Source of the DNA: Chloroflexota bacterium
GTDB taxonomy: Bacteria > Chloroflexota > Dehalococcoidia > Lucifugimonadales > Australimonadaceae
NCBI GenBank assembly: GCA_027618515.1
Contig: JAQCEV010000024.1
Coordinates: forward strand, 1-33,073
Reading direction: 5' to 3'
Length of the DNA stretch: 33,073 nt
The first letter of the stretch is position 1; every line of letters begins with the position of its first letter. Below are positions 15,143-22,340 of the stretch, in pieces. The translations under genes were made by a program, and so were the position numbers. A model generated the notes under the pieces. It did no database searches, was not told where the DNA came from, and saw only the letters and a list, made by a program, of their open reading frames with translations.

Positions 15143-16465
15143 ATGCTGACTCCTCAACAAGCCGCCCCAGCCCTGCTATGGCCATTCAAAACGCTCTACT
15201 ACGGGTGGGGTGTCGCCGCGACCAGCATGATCATGGCATTCGCCACCGTTCAGCTGTACGGCCCGGTGCTGAGCGTTTTCGTCAAGCCGATCGGCGATGA
15301 CATGGGATGGAATCGAACGGAGATCGCGTTCGCGTTTACCATCGGCAGCTTCCTGGGTTCCATGTTCACCACGGCCATCGGTCGCTTCCTCGACCGCCAT
15401 GGCGCGCGTATGGTTGCCACTTTGGCGGCCATGTTCATCGCGGCCATGCTGCTTGGCCTCGCGATCATGCAGGCACCGTGGCATATGTGGATATTCTTCG
15501 GCTTGGCCAGGGCTGTGTCCATCGCGGGGGTCCAACTAGGTGCCACGGTCGCCGTCGCAAACTGGTTCATCCAGAAGCGTGGCCGCGCCGCCGCTATGGG
15601 GGCTTTTGGCCAACGGTTTGGTCAGGCCGTCGTGCCGCTGATGTTGCTGCCGCTCATCCTCGGGCTGAGTTGGCGGTCGGCCTACGTGGCGCTGTCCATC
15701 AGCACGCTGTTGCTTGCCGCGCTGCCAGCGTTCCTATTCCTCCGACGCCGTCCTGAGGACTACTGCATGCTCCCTGACGGCGCCTCTCCTGACGGATATC
15801 GATCGGAGCCTCCAAGCCCTCGCGAAGTGGCTCGCGCGGCCGTCGACAGCACGCCATGGACAGTTCGCGAGGCGTTCCGCACGCGGGCGTTCTGGCTCAT
15901 CGTGGTCACAATGGCGACCATCAGCTTCGCGCAGACGGCCACCAACCTTCACGCCGCCGCGAGCTTCCAAGAGAAGGGGATATCGTTCGCGGCGTCCGCA
16001 ACCATCGTCTTCGTCTTCGCCATGACCTCAGCGATCTCGACGTTTCCCTGGGGGTGGCTGATAGACCGGTTGCACATCAGATACGTGATGATGGCCTCGG
16101 CCACGCTCTACTGTGCGTCGATGTTCCTCATCATGAACGCCACCACCTATCTTGGGGCAGTCGCGTTCGGTGTCGTGTTCGGCACGGCTGCCGGTGCATG
16201 GACGCTGGGCTTCCGGTTGCTCATACCCAACTACTTCGGTCGCCGATCTACCGGGGCGATCCGAGGGGCTACTGCGCCCATCATCGCGTTCATCGGCCCC
16301 GTCGGCCCCACGCTCGGGGGTGCCATCCGTGACATCACGGGCGACTACGAACTCGCCTTCGCGATCTTCGCAGGTGTGTTCGCGCTCGCTTTCGTCGCAA
16401 TGGCATTCGCGAAGCCGCCAACGCATCGCCCGATTGCGCCTGACGAGTTGCCGGTTAGCGCTTAA
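15143..16465 (+). CDS. MFS transporter, OFA/monocarboxylate-type
   Basis: A 440-aa inner-membrane carrier with about 12 hydrophobic segments and a central loop at about residues 195-230. It resembles oxalate/formate antiporter-like MFS proteins: YYGWGVAATSMIMAF in TM1, then MGWNRTEIAFAFTIGSFLGS, and FGRRSTGAIRGATAPIIAFIGPVGPTLGG late in the protein. The carrier at 29479 shares this architecture (FGWSRTTISG, YYGRKHLGSIRGAA). The likely cargo is a small carboxylate, inferred from family. The ATG directly abuts the T-run of the preceding terminator and no ribosome site is available. No good internal start precedes TM1. The start or the mode of initiation is therefore unusual. Confidence 0.9.
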   Translation: MLTPQQAAPALLWPFKTLYYGWGVAATSMIMAFATVQLYGPVLSVFVKPIGDDMGWNRTEIAFAFTIGSFLGSMFTTAIGRFLDRHGARMVATLAAMFIAAMLLGLAIMQAPWHMWIFFGLARAVSIAGVQLGATVAVANWFIQKRGRAAAMGAFGQRFGQAVVPLMLLPLILGLSWRSAYVALSISTLLLAALPAFLFLRRRPEDYCMLPDGASPDGYRSEPPSPREVARAAVDSTPWTVREAFRTRAFWLIVVTMATISFAQTATNLHAAASFQEKGISFAASATIVFVFAMTSAISTFPWGWLIDRLHIRYVMMASATLYCASMFLIMNATTYLGAVAFGVVFGTAAGAWTLGFRLLIPNYFGRRSTGAIRGATAPIIAFIGPVGPTLGGAIRDITGDYELAFAIFAGVFALAFVAMAFAKPPTHRPIAPDELPVSA

Positions 16466-17711
16466 CGAACACCGCCCAGTATGTGAGTCCGGCGAGTGTC
16501 ATGAGCGCCGCACCTAGGCCGTAGGCCAACCCGAACCCTGTGCCGGCAACCAGAGGCAGCCCTATTGCCGCCCCTGAGCCCGAGCCGATGTCCGCCCACG
16601 TCGCATAGCGACTGAGCACCACGGCGCGCCGGTCCACTGGCGCCATTTCCGCGACCGACGCGTTCAAGGACACCGTAAGCGCGGTGCCACCCGCGAAGAT
16701 GATCGCGTACATAGGTATCGCGACCGCTAGCGTTGGGCTTATCGCAACGGTCAGCATCGCCGCTGCTGCCGCAGCCATCGCGGTCAGGATGATCCGTGGC
16801 CTGCCCAGCCGATCAGACAGGTGACCGAACAACGGGCTAAGGCCCAGATCAGCGACCCACCGGATGCCTAGCACGATCCCGCTGAGCGTGCCTACGCCGA
16901 TGGCGACGCCTGCGATTGTCGTTCCATCGCCTGTGACCGTCCGCACCATGTGCCCCGCCGTCCCCATGAACAACCCTGCCACCAGCATCCACGTGATTGC
17001 GGCCTGTGCGTATAGTGACCTAATCCGCCACACCAATGCCCGATCAGATGCCCGATTGGATGCAACACCTGGCTCCGTTACCGCCTGCGCTAAGGGTGCT
17101 GGCTTCGGCTGTGCCTTGCCGAGCCCTGCGGGTATCTGGGCCATCGGAACTAGGGCCAGCGCCCCCAGGGTCAGCGCCCCGAACAGCAGCAGCGTGTTGC
17201 GCACTCCGATGACGTCCGCAAGCAGCCCGCCAACCACGACGGCAACCAGGCTACCGGCGCGGGACAAGCTCTGGAGCGCACCCATGTGGCGCCCGACCGA
17301 GCCTGCAGGTCCGGTCTCTGCGGCGGCAAGGTACCCGCCCAAACGCAGGAATGACCACGCGACGCCCCAAAGAGCGTGGGCGACGAACAGCATCCAGAAA
17401 CCGCTGGCTGCTCCGTAGGCGAACGTCGTTGCTGAGGCGAGGACGACGGCGAACGCCAGCGGCCAAGCCACGCCTACACGCTGGACGACCCAGCCCGCGC
17501 CGGAGTTGGAGAGGATGCGGATGTACCGGTTGATACCGAGGATGAGTCCAGCACCAGTGGGGGTGACGGAAAAAGCTTCGAGGCGGGATGGAAGTAGTGC
17601 GTAGAGGGAGGAGTCGCCTAGGAGGCAGACTCCGGTGATGATCGCGATGACGATTACGGGGCGCGGCGCCAGGCCTCGCTTCCCGCTAGCCGAGGTCGGC
17701 GGCTGGGTCAT
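16455..17711 (-). CDS. MFS transporter (drug/metabolite type)
   Basis: A 418-aa 12-helix major facilitator. The family signature after TM2 is loose (GAGWVVQRVGVAW). A clear GHLSDRLGRPRIIL motif occurs between TM8 and TM9. A long polar central loop (AQPKPAPLAQAVTEPGVASNRASDR) separates the two six-helix halves. It differs in kind from the OFA-type carriers in the window. Its last 11 bases overlap the convergent MFS gene. The start has only a distant GAAGGA. A 37-aa membrane ORF ends 30 bases upstream on the same strand and may share its transcript. The substrate is unknown. Confidence 0.88.
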   Translation of the reverse strand: MTQPPTSASGKRGLAPRPVIVIAIITGVCLLGDSSLYALLPSRLEAFSVTPTGAGLILGINRYIRILSNSGAGWVVQRVGVAWPLAFAVVLASATTFAYGAASGFWMLFVAHALWGVAWSFLRLGGYLAAAETGPAGSVGRHMGALQSLSRAGSLVAVVVGGLLADVIGVRNTLLLFGALTLGALALVPMAQIPAGLGKAQPKPAPLAQAVTEPGVASNRASDRALVWRIRSLYAQAAITWMLVAGLFMGTAGHMVRTVTGDGTTIAGVAIGVGTLSGIVLGIRWVADLGLSPLFGHLSDRLGRPRIILTAMAAAAAAMLTVAISPTLAVAIPMYAIIFAGGTALTVSLNASVAEMAPVDRRAVVLSRYATWADIGSGSGAAIGLPLVAGTGFGLAYGLGAALMTLAGLTYWAVFVKR

Positions 17712-17741
17712 CGGCTAGGGATCCTTCGAGAACTAAAGGTG

Positions 17742-17855
17742 CTAGAGCGGTCGAGCAGCGTGGGGCCACAACAGCGCGCCCAAGATGAATCCGATCCCTA
17801 GAACGATCGGGAGAGCTGTCAGAGCCAGGAATCCAAGATACTCGCGGCTGTACAC
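17742..17855 (-). CDS. Tiny membrane protein, 37 aa (GTG start)
   Basis: AAAGGAG sits 6-7 bases before a GTG start. The product begins MYSREYLGFLALTALPIVLG, continues IGFILGALLW and ends PHAARPL, a single membrane span flanked by short polar ends. A TAGAAT -10-like box occurs at 17913-17918 on the same strand. It precedes the MFS gene by 30 bases, so a small transporter-associated protein is possible. No family is recognised. Confidence 0.55.
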   Translation of the reverse strand: MYSREYLGFLALTALPIVLGIGFILGALLWPHAARPL

Positions 17856-18093
17856 GGTCGTCTCCTTTGGGCCTGCGGACGAACGCGAACGCTGTCCGTT
17901 TGAGTCGAACGCATTCTACCTGAGGATGGCTCGTCAGCGTAGCCCTCTCTCGTGTGGTCTGCGCTTGGCCTCGCTGGTGCTGGCTGTCCTCTGCTTGGAG
18001 TTGCGCAATCTTAACTGAATGGAAACCGCGCCTACACCACAACGTGTGCTGCTGGGGTTTACGGTATCGCCATCGAATCGAGGGGGATCACCG

Positions 18094-18234
18094 ATGAGTA
18101 CCGTTCGCAACCAGTCCCGTGGTTCACTGACCCGCATGCCGCCGGCTTGGGTAGTAGTTGTCGGTGTGCTGACCCTTGGCGCGGCCAACCTCGCATTCAT
18201 CGTTGTCGCGTTCGCTGCTGGCCGCCTCGGCTAG
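18094..18234 (+). CDS. Small single-span membrane protein, 46 aa
   Basis: The frame opens at 18019, but the ATG at 18094 has a GAGGGGG site and leaves a compact protein: a basic N-terminus (MSTVRNQSRGSLTRM), one membrane span (AWVVVVGVLTLGAANLAFIVVAFAAG) and RLG at the end. The positive-inside rule suggests N-terminus in the cytoplasm. It is divergent from the 37-aa membrane ORF at 17742-17855. No family is recognised. Confidence 0.55.
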   Translation: MSTVRNQSRGSLTRMPPAWVVVVGVLTLGAANLAFIVVAFAAGRLG

Positions 18235-18289
18235 CCTGGATCGACGCAAACACAACCCGCCTCCCAAAGATGCCCCTGACGCTCATACC

Positions 18290-18321
18290 CGAGCGCCAGC
18301 GGCGTTCGCTGTCCGCGCTCG
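18290..18321 (+). promoter_or_regulatory. Inverted repeat before the CDGSH gene
   Basis: CGAGCGC and GCGCTCG form the outer arms, with an inner AGCG/CGCT pair. TAGAAT, a good -10 box, follows at 18324-18329 and lies about 30 bases before the CDGSH start codon. The hairpin could be an operator overlapping the promoter or a terminator of the upstream small gene. Confidence 0.4.
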
Positions 18322-18358
18322 ATTAGAATCTTGGTACCACTGTTGAGAGGAGCCTACG

Positions 18359-19015
18359 ATGGATGAGCAACCGCAGATATCGCCAACTCAGGATGGTCCC
18401 TATCGAGTGACGGGGAGTGTCCCGGTTCGCGACCCCGGGAACGGAAACCTTGCTGAAGGTCGCGAGGGTTTCATACTCTGCCGGTGTGGTGGGTCAGCCA
18501 ACAAGCCTTTCTGCGATGGTACGCACCGTCGGAACGGATTCGTTGGAGAGGAGGTCGCTGACCGTGCCCCCACCTCAACAAGGCGTGAAGTCTTCCGTGC
18601 GCCGGGTATCACCATCTTCGACGATCGATCCATCTGTGCCCACATCGGCAACTGCACGGACAACCTGGCTCAGGTGTTCAAGCTCGGCCAAGAGCCCTGG
18701 ATCGACCCTGCTGGCGCGACTCCCGAAGCGATTGCCAACGTCATCAACACCTGCCCCTCGGGGGCCCTGTCGTACGTTCTGACAGAGGACGCGCCTGCTG
18801 ACGGCATCGGACAGGAGCCCGAGCGCCCGCAGGAGGTTACCCCTCTGAAGAACGGCCCCTACGCCGTGACGGGCGGAATCTCGATCGTCTCACCAGATGG
18901 TCAGACCTACGAGGAGCGTGATCGCTGTGCGCTCTGTCGCTGTGGCGGATCAACCAACAAGCCGTTCTGTTCCGGCGCCCACTGGAACAACGGGTTCACA
19001 GCTGACGGGGCGTAG
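18359..19015 (+). CDS. Dual CDGSH iron-sulfur protein with central Fer4_19 domain
   Basis: A 218-aa cytoplasmic iron-sulfur protein with three modules. The first CDGSH domain has ligands Cys41, Cys43, Cys52 and His56 (CRCGGSANKPFCDGTH). The middle is a divergent ferredoxin (Fer4_19/DUF1271-like) with Cys93, Cys99 and Cys132 in SICAHIGNC and NTCPSGAL. The second CDGSH domain has Cys193, Cys195, Cys204 and His208 (CRCGGSTNKPFCSGAH). CDGSH centres hold redox-active, labile [2Fe-2S] clusters, so electron transfer or cluster sensing is likely. It could serve the ferredoxin-less Rieske oxygenases, but that is only inference. GAGAGGAG precedes the ATG. Its stop runs straight into repeat cluster C. 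Confidence 0.9.
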   Translation: MDEQPQISPTQDGPYRVTGSVPVRDPGNGNLAEGREGFILCRCGGSANKPFCDGTHRRNGFVGEEVADRAPTSTRREVFRAPGITIFDDRSICAHIGNCTDNLAQVFKLGQEPWIDPAGATPEAIANVINTCPSGALSYVLTEDAPADGIGQEPERPQEVTPLKNGPYAVTGGISIVSPDGQTYEERDRCALCRCGGSTNKPFCSGAHWNNGFTADGA

Positions 19016-19019
19016 TCCC

Positions 19020-19207
19020 GGGATCGTTGGTAGGCGGGTTGAGTAGCCAGTCGGGGCTCGCCCTCGGAACTCATGGCTTCGCCGCCGGACTAAAGGTCGC
19101 TTGGGATCCCCGGGCTCGTTGGTAGGCGGGTCGTGACTCCAGTCGGGGCTCGCCCTCGGAACTCATGGCTTCGTCCGCCGGACTAAAGGTCGCTTGGCCG
19201 CTCCGGG
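19020..19207 (-). repeat. Long intergenic repeat, cluster C (2 copies)
   Basis: Two units read on the minus strand. The core GCGACCTTTAGTCCGG is seen on the plus strand as the reverse complement, with TAAAGGTCGC at 19091 and 19184 (period 93, shorter than the 102-103 of clusters A and B). Compared with cluster B, AAGTCCAAGAG is changed to AAGCCATGAG. The cluster starts directly after the CDGSH stop codon. Confidence 0.86.
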
Positions 19208-19235
19208 GAATGGGCGTGGGGGCCGGTGGCCGCGC

Positions 19236-19275
19236 GTCTTGATGTGTCTCAAAACGTCTCATTTTGTCTCATTTA
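19236..19275 (-). repeat. 10-bp motif array, copy 3
   Basis: On the minus strand four contiguous 10-mers read TAAATGAGAC, AAAATGAGAC, GTTTTGAGAC and ACATCAAGAC. It is the best-preserved copy of the array. In its own orientation it is followed, after about 30 bases, by repeat cluster C, the same order as the copy at 1351-1390 followed by cluster A. Confidence 0.8.
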
Positions 19276-19610
19276 CCTCTAGCCGCGATTGGGCTAGTGC
19301 TGCCTCGGTGTTAGCCGACGTTTCGACCATCCCCTGGCCCCTTCCTAGCCAGGAAGGGGGATAAAACCGGGTGGATTCGGGGGCACCCCCGCTCCCCCGG
19401 CAGAGGAGTGCCTCTGCACACCCCAGGCCAGGGAGGAGTAAGGGGCTTTTCGACTCCGCTTGCTCGGTGGCACAAGGGTAGTCCGTTGTATGACAAACGC
19501 GCTACGACCAACTGTCACAGTGTGGCACCACCGCTGGTCATGCCAACGTCACGATGGGCGCAAGTATGGCCCCGAGGCGGGACCAAGCGTGAACAGGTGC
19601 GGCGCTGGTG
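19276..19610. other. Intergenic stretch with three hairpins
   Basis: No gene is supported. CCCCTTCCT/AGGAAGGGG (19338-19359) is a perfect 9-bp stem with loop AGCC. GCAGAGG/CCTCTGC (19400-19417) is a 7-bp stem with loop AGTG. Runs of CCCCC/GGGGG lie between them. These resemble interspersed palindromic elements of GC-rich genomes. The remainder, down to the stop of the CinA-type gene, shows nothing recognisable. Confidence 0.5.
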
Positions 19611-20111
19611 CTAGCCGTTGGCGTCTTGAATCGCCTGCTTCAGGAAGCGCAACGTGAGCGTGGTGAACTCCACCATGTTCTCCACTCGGTCGGCGATCCC
19701 GGTCAGCATGACCTCGGTGCGCACCACTGGGCCTGCGACGCTCAGCGTCGTTTTGCCAGCGGGCGCGCCGAAGCGACCGCCCGTTGGCCCCGCCAGGCCT
19801 GATTCAGCGATGCACCACGTCGCGTCCAGACGTTGGCGCATGGCCTCCGCGAGTGTCGCAAGCATCTCTGGCGTGGTGCCTTGGTAGTTGGCGTACTGCT
19901 CCTCTGGGACGCCAGCCAGCGCTGTGCGTGAGGCGAGGGTGTACACGACACCGCCACCAGCGAAGTACTTCGAGGCACCTCCCACGGAAAGCAGCGCCGC
20001 TGACACTAAGCCACCGGTCGTGGATTCTGACACCGCCACTTTCTCTCCCCGCGCGATCAGCAGTTCGGCGATCTCAAGGGCCAGTGTGCTTTGTTCATCG
20101 GTCAGGAACAT
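19611..20111 (-). CDS. CinA family protein (nicotinamide-nucleotide amidase, PncC-like)
   Basis: A 166-aa stand-alone CinA C-terminal domain. The known activity of the family is deamidation of NMN to nicotinate mononucleotide in pyridine nucleotide recycling. Motifs are AVSESTTGGLVSAALLSVGGASKYFAGG near residues 26-52, then GVVYT, and ESGLAGPTGGRFGAPAGKTTLSVAG. The N-terminal MoCF-like domain of full CinA is absent, as in PncC. The ATG has only a weak upstream GAGGTC. It is divergent from the small Cys-rich gene at 20288. Confidence 0.9.
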   Translation of the reverse strand: MFLTDEQSTLALEIAELLIARGEKVAVSESTTGGLVSAALLSVGGASKYFAGGGVVYTLASRTALAGVPEEQYANYQGTTPEMLATLAEAMRQRLDATWCIAESGLAGPTGGRFGAPAGKTTLSVAGPVVRTEVMLTGIADRVENMVEFTTLTLRFLKQAIQDANG

Positions 20112-20287
20112 GGTGGTCGGACCTCGTTGGTTGGTGTTGAGATGTAGCGCTCGCAGTTTGGCGACCTAGTTCCCGGTCGGTCAAGCCTCAACACCTCGGT
20201 GCCGCCTGGTTAGGGCAGGTCTACCGCTAGAGCGTCGCGACCGGAGTAACAGAGGCATCTTCCTCACCGTTTGTTACGCTGAGCGTC

Positions 20288-20482
20288 ATGCTTTGCGACA
20301 CCTGTTCACACATGAACCCTATCGTTTCCGGTAAGGGGGCGGTCTTCGTTCAATGCCGCAAGCATTTCGAAGACGCTAGTTTCCCGAAGTACCCTCGCGT
20401 GCCTGTGCTGCGGTGTGCGGGATTCAGTGCTCTCGGACCGATGGCGCCGCAAGCAGACGGCACTGGCATCACGTCCCCTTGA
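20288..20482 (+). CDS. Small Cys-rich, putative zinc-binding protein, 64 aa
   Basis: The order of features is MLCDTCSHMN, VSGKGAVFVQC, FPKYPRVPV and LRCAGF. Four cysteines (CxxC, then two singles) could hold one zinc ion, and the spacing with the FPKYP motif looks like a conserved small-protein family, though I cannot name it. No ribosome site is present. The box TACGCT (20275-20280) ends 7 bases before the ATG, which fits leaderless transcription. The VOC gene follows 65 bases later. Confidence 0.65.
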   Translation: MLCDTCSHMNPIVSGKGAVFVQCRKHFEDASFPKYPRVPVLRCAGFSALGPMAPQADGTGITSP

Positions 20483-20547
20483 GCAATCGGCTCCTACCGA
20501 CGACAATTCGCCGCACGAAGGGCAGATCGAGCCGAAAGGAGGCAGTC

Positions 20548-20955
20548 ATGGGCACAGGTATCAACGGAGTGAATCACGTCGCATCTCTGGCGAGGAACAT
20601 GGACGAGACGGTGGCGTTCTACGGCGATGTGCTTGAGATCGGCATACAGCGGGTCGTGTCGGATGCGCCGAGTCATAAGCATTACGCGTTCGACTTGGGC
20701 GGCGGCGGAACCCTCGATTTCTTCGAGGCCGCACCTGGGATGGCTGAAGGCGCACGGGACACCATCGGTGGCCTGAACCACCTAGCGCTGACCACCGATC
20801 CGGCGTTCATAACGACCGTCGAAGAGCGGTTGAAAGAGCGCAACTGGGACTACCGTCCGGAAGAGCGTGCGGGCCAGCACACGATCTACTTCAAAGACCC
20901 CAACGGGATCACGCTTCAACTGTATCCAGCGACGGGCGGAACGCGCGCCAGCTAG
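20548..20955 (+). CDS. VOC family (glyoxalase/bleomycin resistance-like) protein
   Basis: A 135-aa vicinal-oxygen-chelate protein with two beta-alpha-beta-beta-beta modules. The N-terminal strand GVNHVASLARNMDETVAFYGDVLEI carries a likely metal His10. The second module begins GLNHLALTTD, and the protein closes with the strand IYFKDPNGITLQLYP. The function could be an isomerase, an extradiol dioxygenase-like enzyme or resistance; the sequence does not decide. The upstream-extended frame from 20413 is rejected because AAAGGAGG lies just ahead of the ATG at 20548. It converges on a second VOC gene, with a strong hairpin between them. Confidence 0.88.
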   Translation: MGTGINGVNHVASLARNMDETVAFYGDVLEIGIQRVVSDAPSHKHYAFDLGGGGTLDFFEAAPGMAEGARDTIGGLNHLALTTDPAFITTVEERLKERNWDYRPEERAGQHTIYFKDPNGITLQLYPATGGTRAS

Positions 20956-20957
20956 GT

Positions 20958-20999
20958 GTGCCGGGGGGATGGCGGGATACCCGCCAACTCCCCCCGCAC
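20958..20999. terminator. Bidirectional hairpin between VOC genes
   Basis: GTGC, GGGGGG and GGCGGG on the left pair with CCCGCC, CCCCCC and GCAC on the right around ATA, giving a near-perfect long stem between two converging stop codons. No T-run follows on either side, so it may end transcription or simply protect both 3' ends. Confidence 0.6.
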
Positions 21000-21004
21000 G
21001 GCAA

Positions 21005-21370
21005 TTACATCTGGGCGAGTCCGATGATGTTGCCCTCGGTGTCCACGAACCACGCGCCTTTGATGCCAGCGTCTTCTGACACTCCGTTAACGGTCTTCAA
21101 CCCCGGCTGGTCGTATTCTTCGAAAACGACTCCTCGTCCGCGCAGTTCGCGCATCTCGGCGTCCACATCGCTCACGATGAACGTCGCAGCGGTGTGGGTG
21201 GCGCGGGTGCGTTCGTGTGGGTAAACGAAGATGCCCGTTTCGTCCGTGCACTGGAACGCGATACCGGCTGGTGACTCAAACATGATGGATAGACCGACTT
21301 TGTCGGTGTAAAAGGCCTTGGCCCGTGCAAGATCTTCCGCAGGGAGCACAGCTGTCGCTTTGCCTATCAT
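21005..21370 (-). CDS. VOC family protein
   Basis: A 121-aa single-fold VOC protein. Marks are AVLPAEDLARAKAFYTDKVGLSI at the start, HTAATFIVSDVDAEMRELRGRGVVFEEYD in the middle and the closing WFVDTEGNIIGLAQM. It lacks the N-terminal metal His of true glyoxalase I (TAVLPAED instead of an H), so it may belong to the binding/resistance group. AAGGAGG sits directly upstream of the ATG. It is not a close paralogue of the VOC protein at 20548. Confidence 0.88.
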   Translation of the reverse strand: MIGKATAVLPAEDLARAKAFYTDKVGLSIMFESPAGIAFQCTDETGIFVYPHERTRATHTAATFIVSDVDAEMRELRGRGVVFEEYDQPGLKTVNGVSEDAGIKGAWFVDTEGNIIGLAQM

Positions 21371-21488
21371 CTCAGCCCTCCTTGGATCGAATGACCGAGA
21401 CTCTACAACGGACGCAGAGTTAGCGCTACCGCATCAGGCAAGCCAATGGGTGAGGCGGTCGTGGAGGAGGGAAGGGGGGGAGGAAAGC

Positions 21489-21563
21489 TGGAGCCACCGA
21501 ACGGGTTCGAACCGTTGACCTGCTGTTTACAAAACAGCTGCTCTACCACTGAGCTACGGTGGC
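21489..21563 (-). tRNA. tRNA-Thr (TGT)
   Basis: On the minus strand a complete cloverleaf folds: acceptor GCCACCG/CGGTGGC, D-arm GCTC/GAGC, anticodon stem GCTGT/ACAGC with loop TTTGTAA giving anticodon TGT, variable AGGTC, and T-arm AACGG-TTCGAAC-CCGTT. The discriminator is T and the CCA end is encoded. It is 75 nt long. Confidence 0.95.
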
Positions 21564-21740
21564 CTGCGATGGAGCCTTGAGGGGCTCTCCGCTAAACGCA
21601 AACGCGCGAAGGCGCACGAATAATGATACCTGATGTGGCTTGAAAGGCTTGTCGCGCAAACCGCTGCCGTCGCTTGATCGACAGTACGACGCATGATCGG
21701 ACCGCCCTCCAAATTATCTCGCGTGCGGTATAGTCACGCC

Positions 21741-22257
21741 ATGAGGTACTCCGTTTTGTTGATCGCTGCGGTCTTCGCGATGATTCTTGCTGGCTGCGCG
21801 TCAGCTGACCCGGCCCCACGATCAATGATATCGAGACGGCTCAACTGTCCGGGAATCACGCTCCCCCCTACATCTACCCCAGGACGTGACGATCGAAGGC
21901 ACGCTTGCCCGGATACCGCCGAGCTCTGGCAGTCACTTCGCGCAACAAAGCGCCTACGGGTTCCAAGGCGACGGCATGATTCCCGAGGAGGTCGTCCACA
22001 ACATGGAGCACGGGGCCGTCGTGCTGTGGTACCAACCTGGCGATGCGGAGCTTGCTGACAAGGTCTACGAGTTGGTCCAGGCCGTTGGCGACCAATGCGT
22101 CGTTGCCGGATCCTATGCCGACCAGTCATTCGAGGTCACGGCGACGGTTTGGGGGCGAGTGCTTCCTCAGGCTACCTACGATGAACCCGCGCTGCGCGAG
22201 TTCATCGACCAATACCGGGGAACTGAGGGGCCCGAAGCGGGGCTTTGCGCTCGCTAG
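21741..22257 (+). pseudogene. DUF3105 lipoprotein, two single-base frameshifts
   Basis: Read across frames, this is a secreted DUF3105 protein. It has a lipoprotein signal MRYSVLLIAAVFAMILAGC, a short linker, then IETAQLSGNHAPPYIYPQDV and the domain proper, with PPSSGSHF, VVHNMEHGAVVLWYQ and TATVWGRVLPQATYD. Two shifts break it: near 21817 in GGCCCCA and near 21878 in ACCCCAG. Adding one C at each point restores a single frame of about 173 codons. Either the gene is decaying or the sequence lost bases. A TATAGT box (21729-21734) ends 6 bases before the ATG, with no ribosome site. DUF3105 has no established function. Confidence 0.75.
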
Positions 22258-22301
22258 AGGACACGCGGCCCACGACCGTTAGGTCTGCGGTCAGCGAACA
22301 G

Positions 22302-22327
22302 GCAAAAGAAAAAGTTGGAGCCACCGA
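22302..22327 (-). repeat. tRNA-Thr 3'-end fragment (att-like), outer copy
   Basis: GCAAAAGAAAAAG followed by TTGGAGCCACCGA repeats, with two changes, at 22689-22714. The TGGAGCCACCGA part equals the CCA end and acceptor strand of the tRNA-Thr genes read on the minus strand. It is a likely older integration boundary left of the RapZ-C-like fragment. Confidence 0.6.
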
Positions 22328-22340
22328 TAGCGCTGGTGCG

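Noticed and set aside
20413-20547. N-terminal extension of the VOC protein
   Set aside because: It overlaps the small Cys-rich gene and lacks VOC features; AAAGGAGG marks the ATG at 20548.
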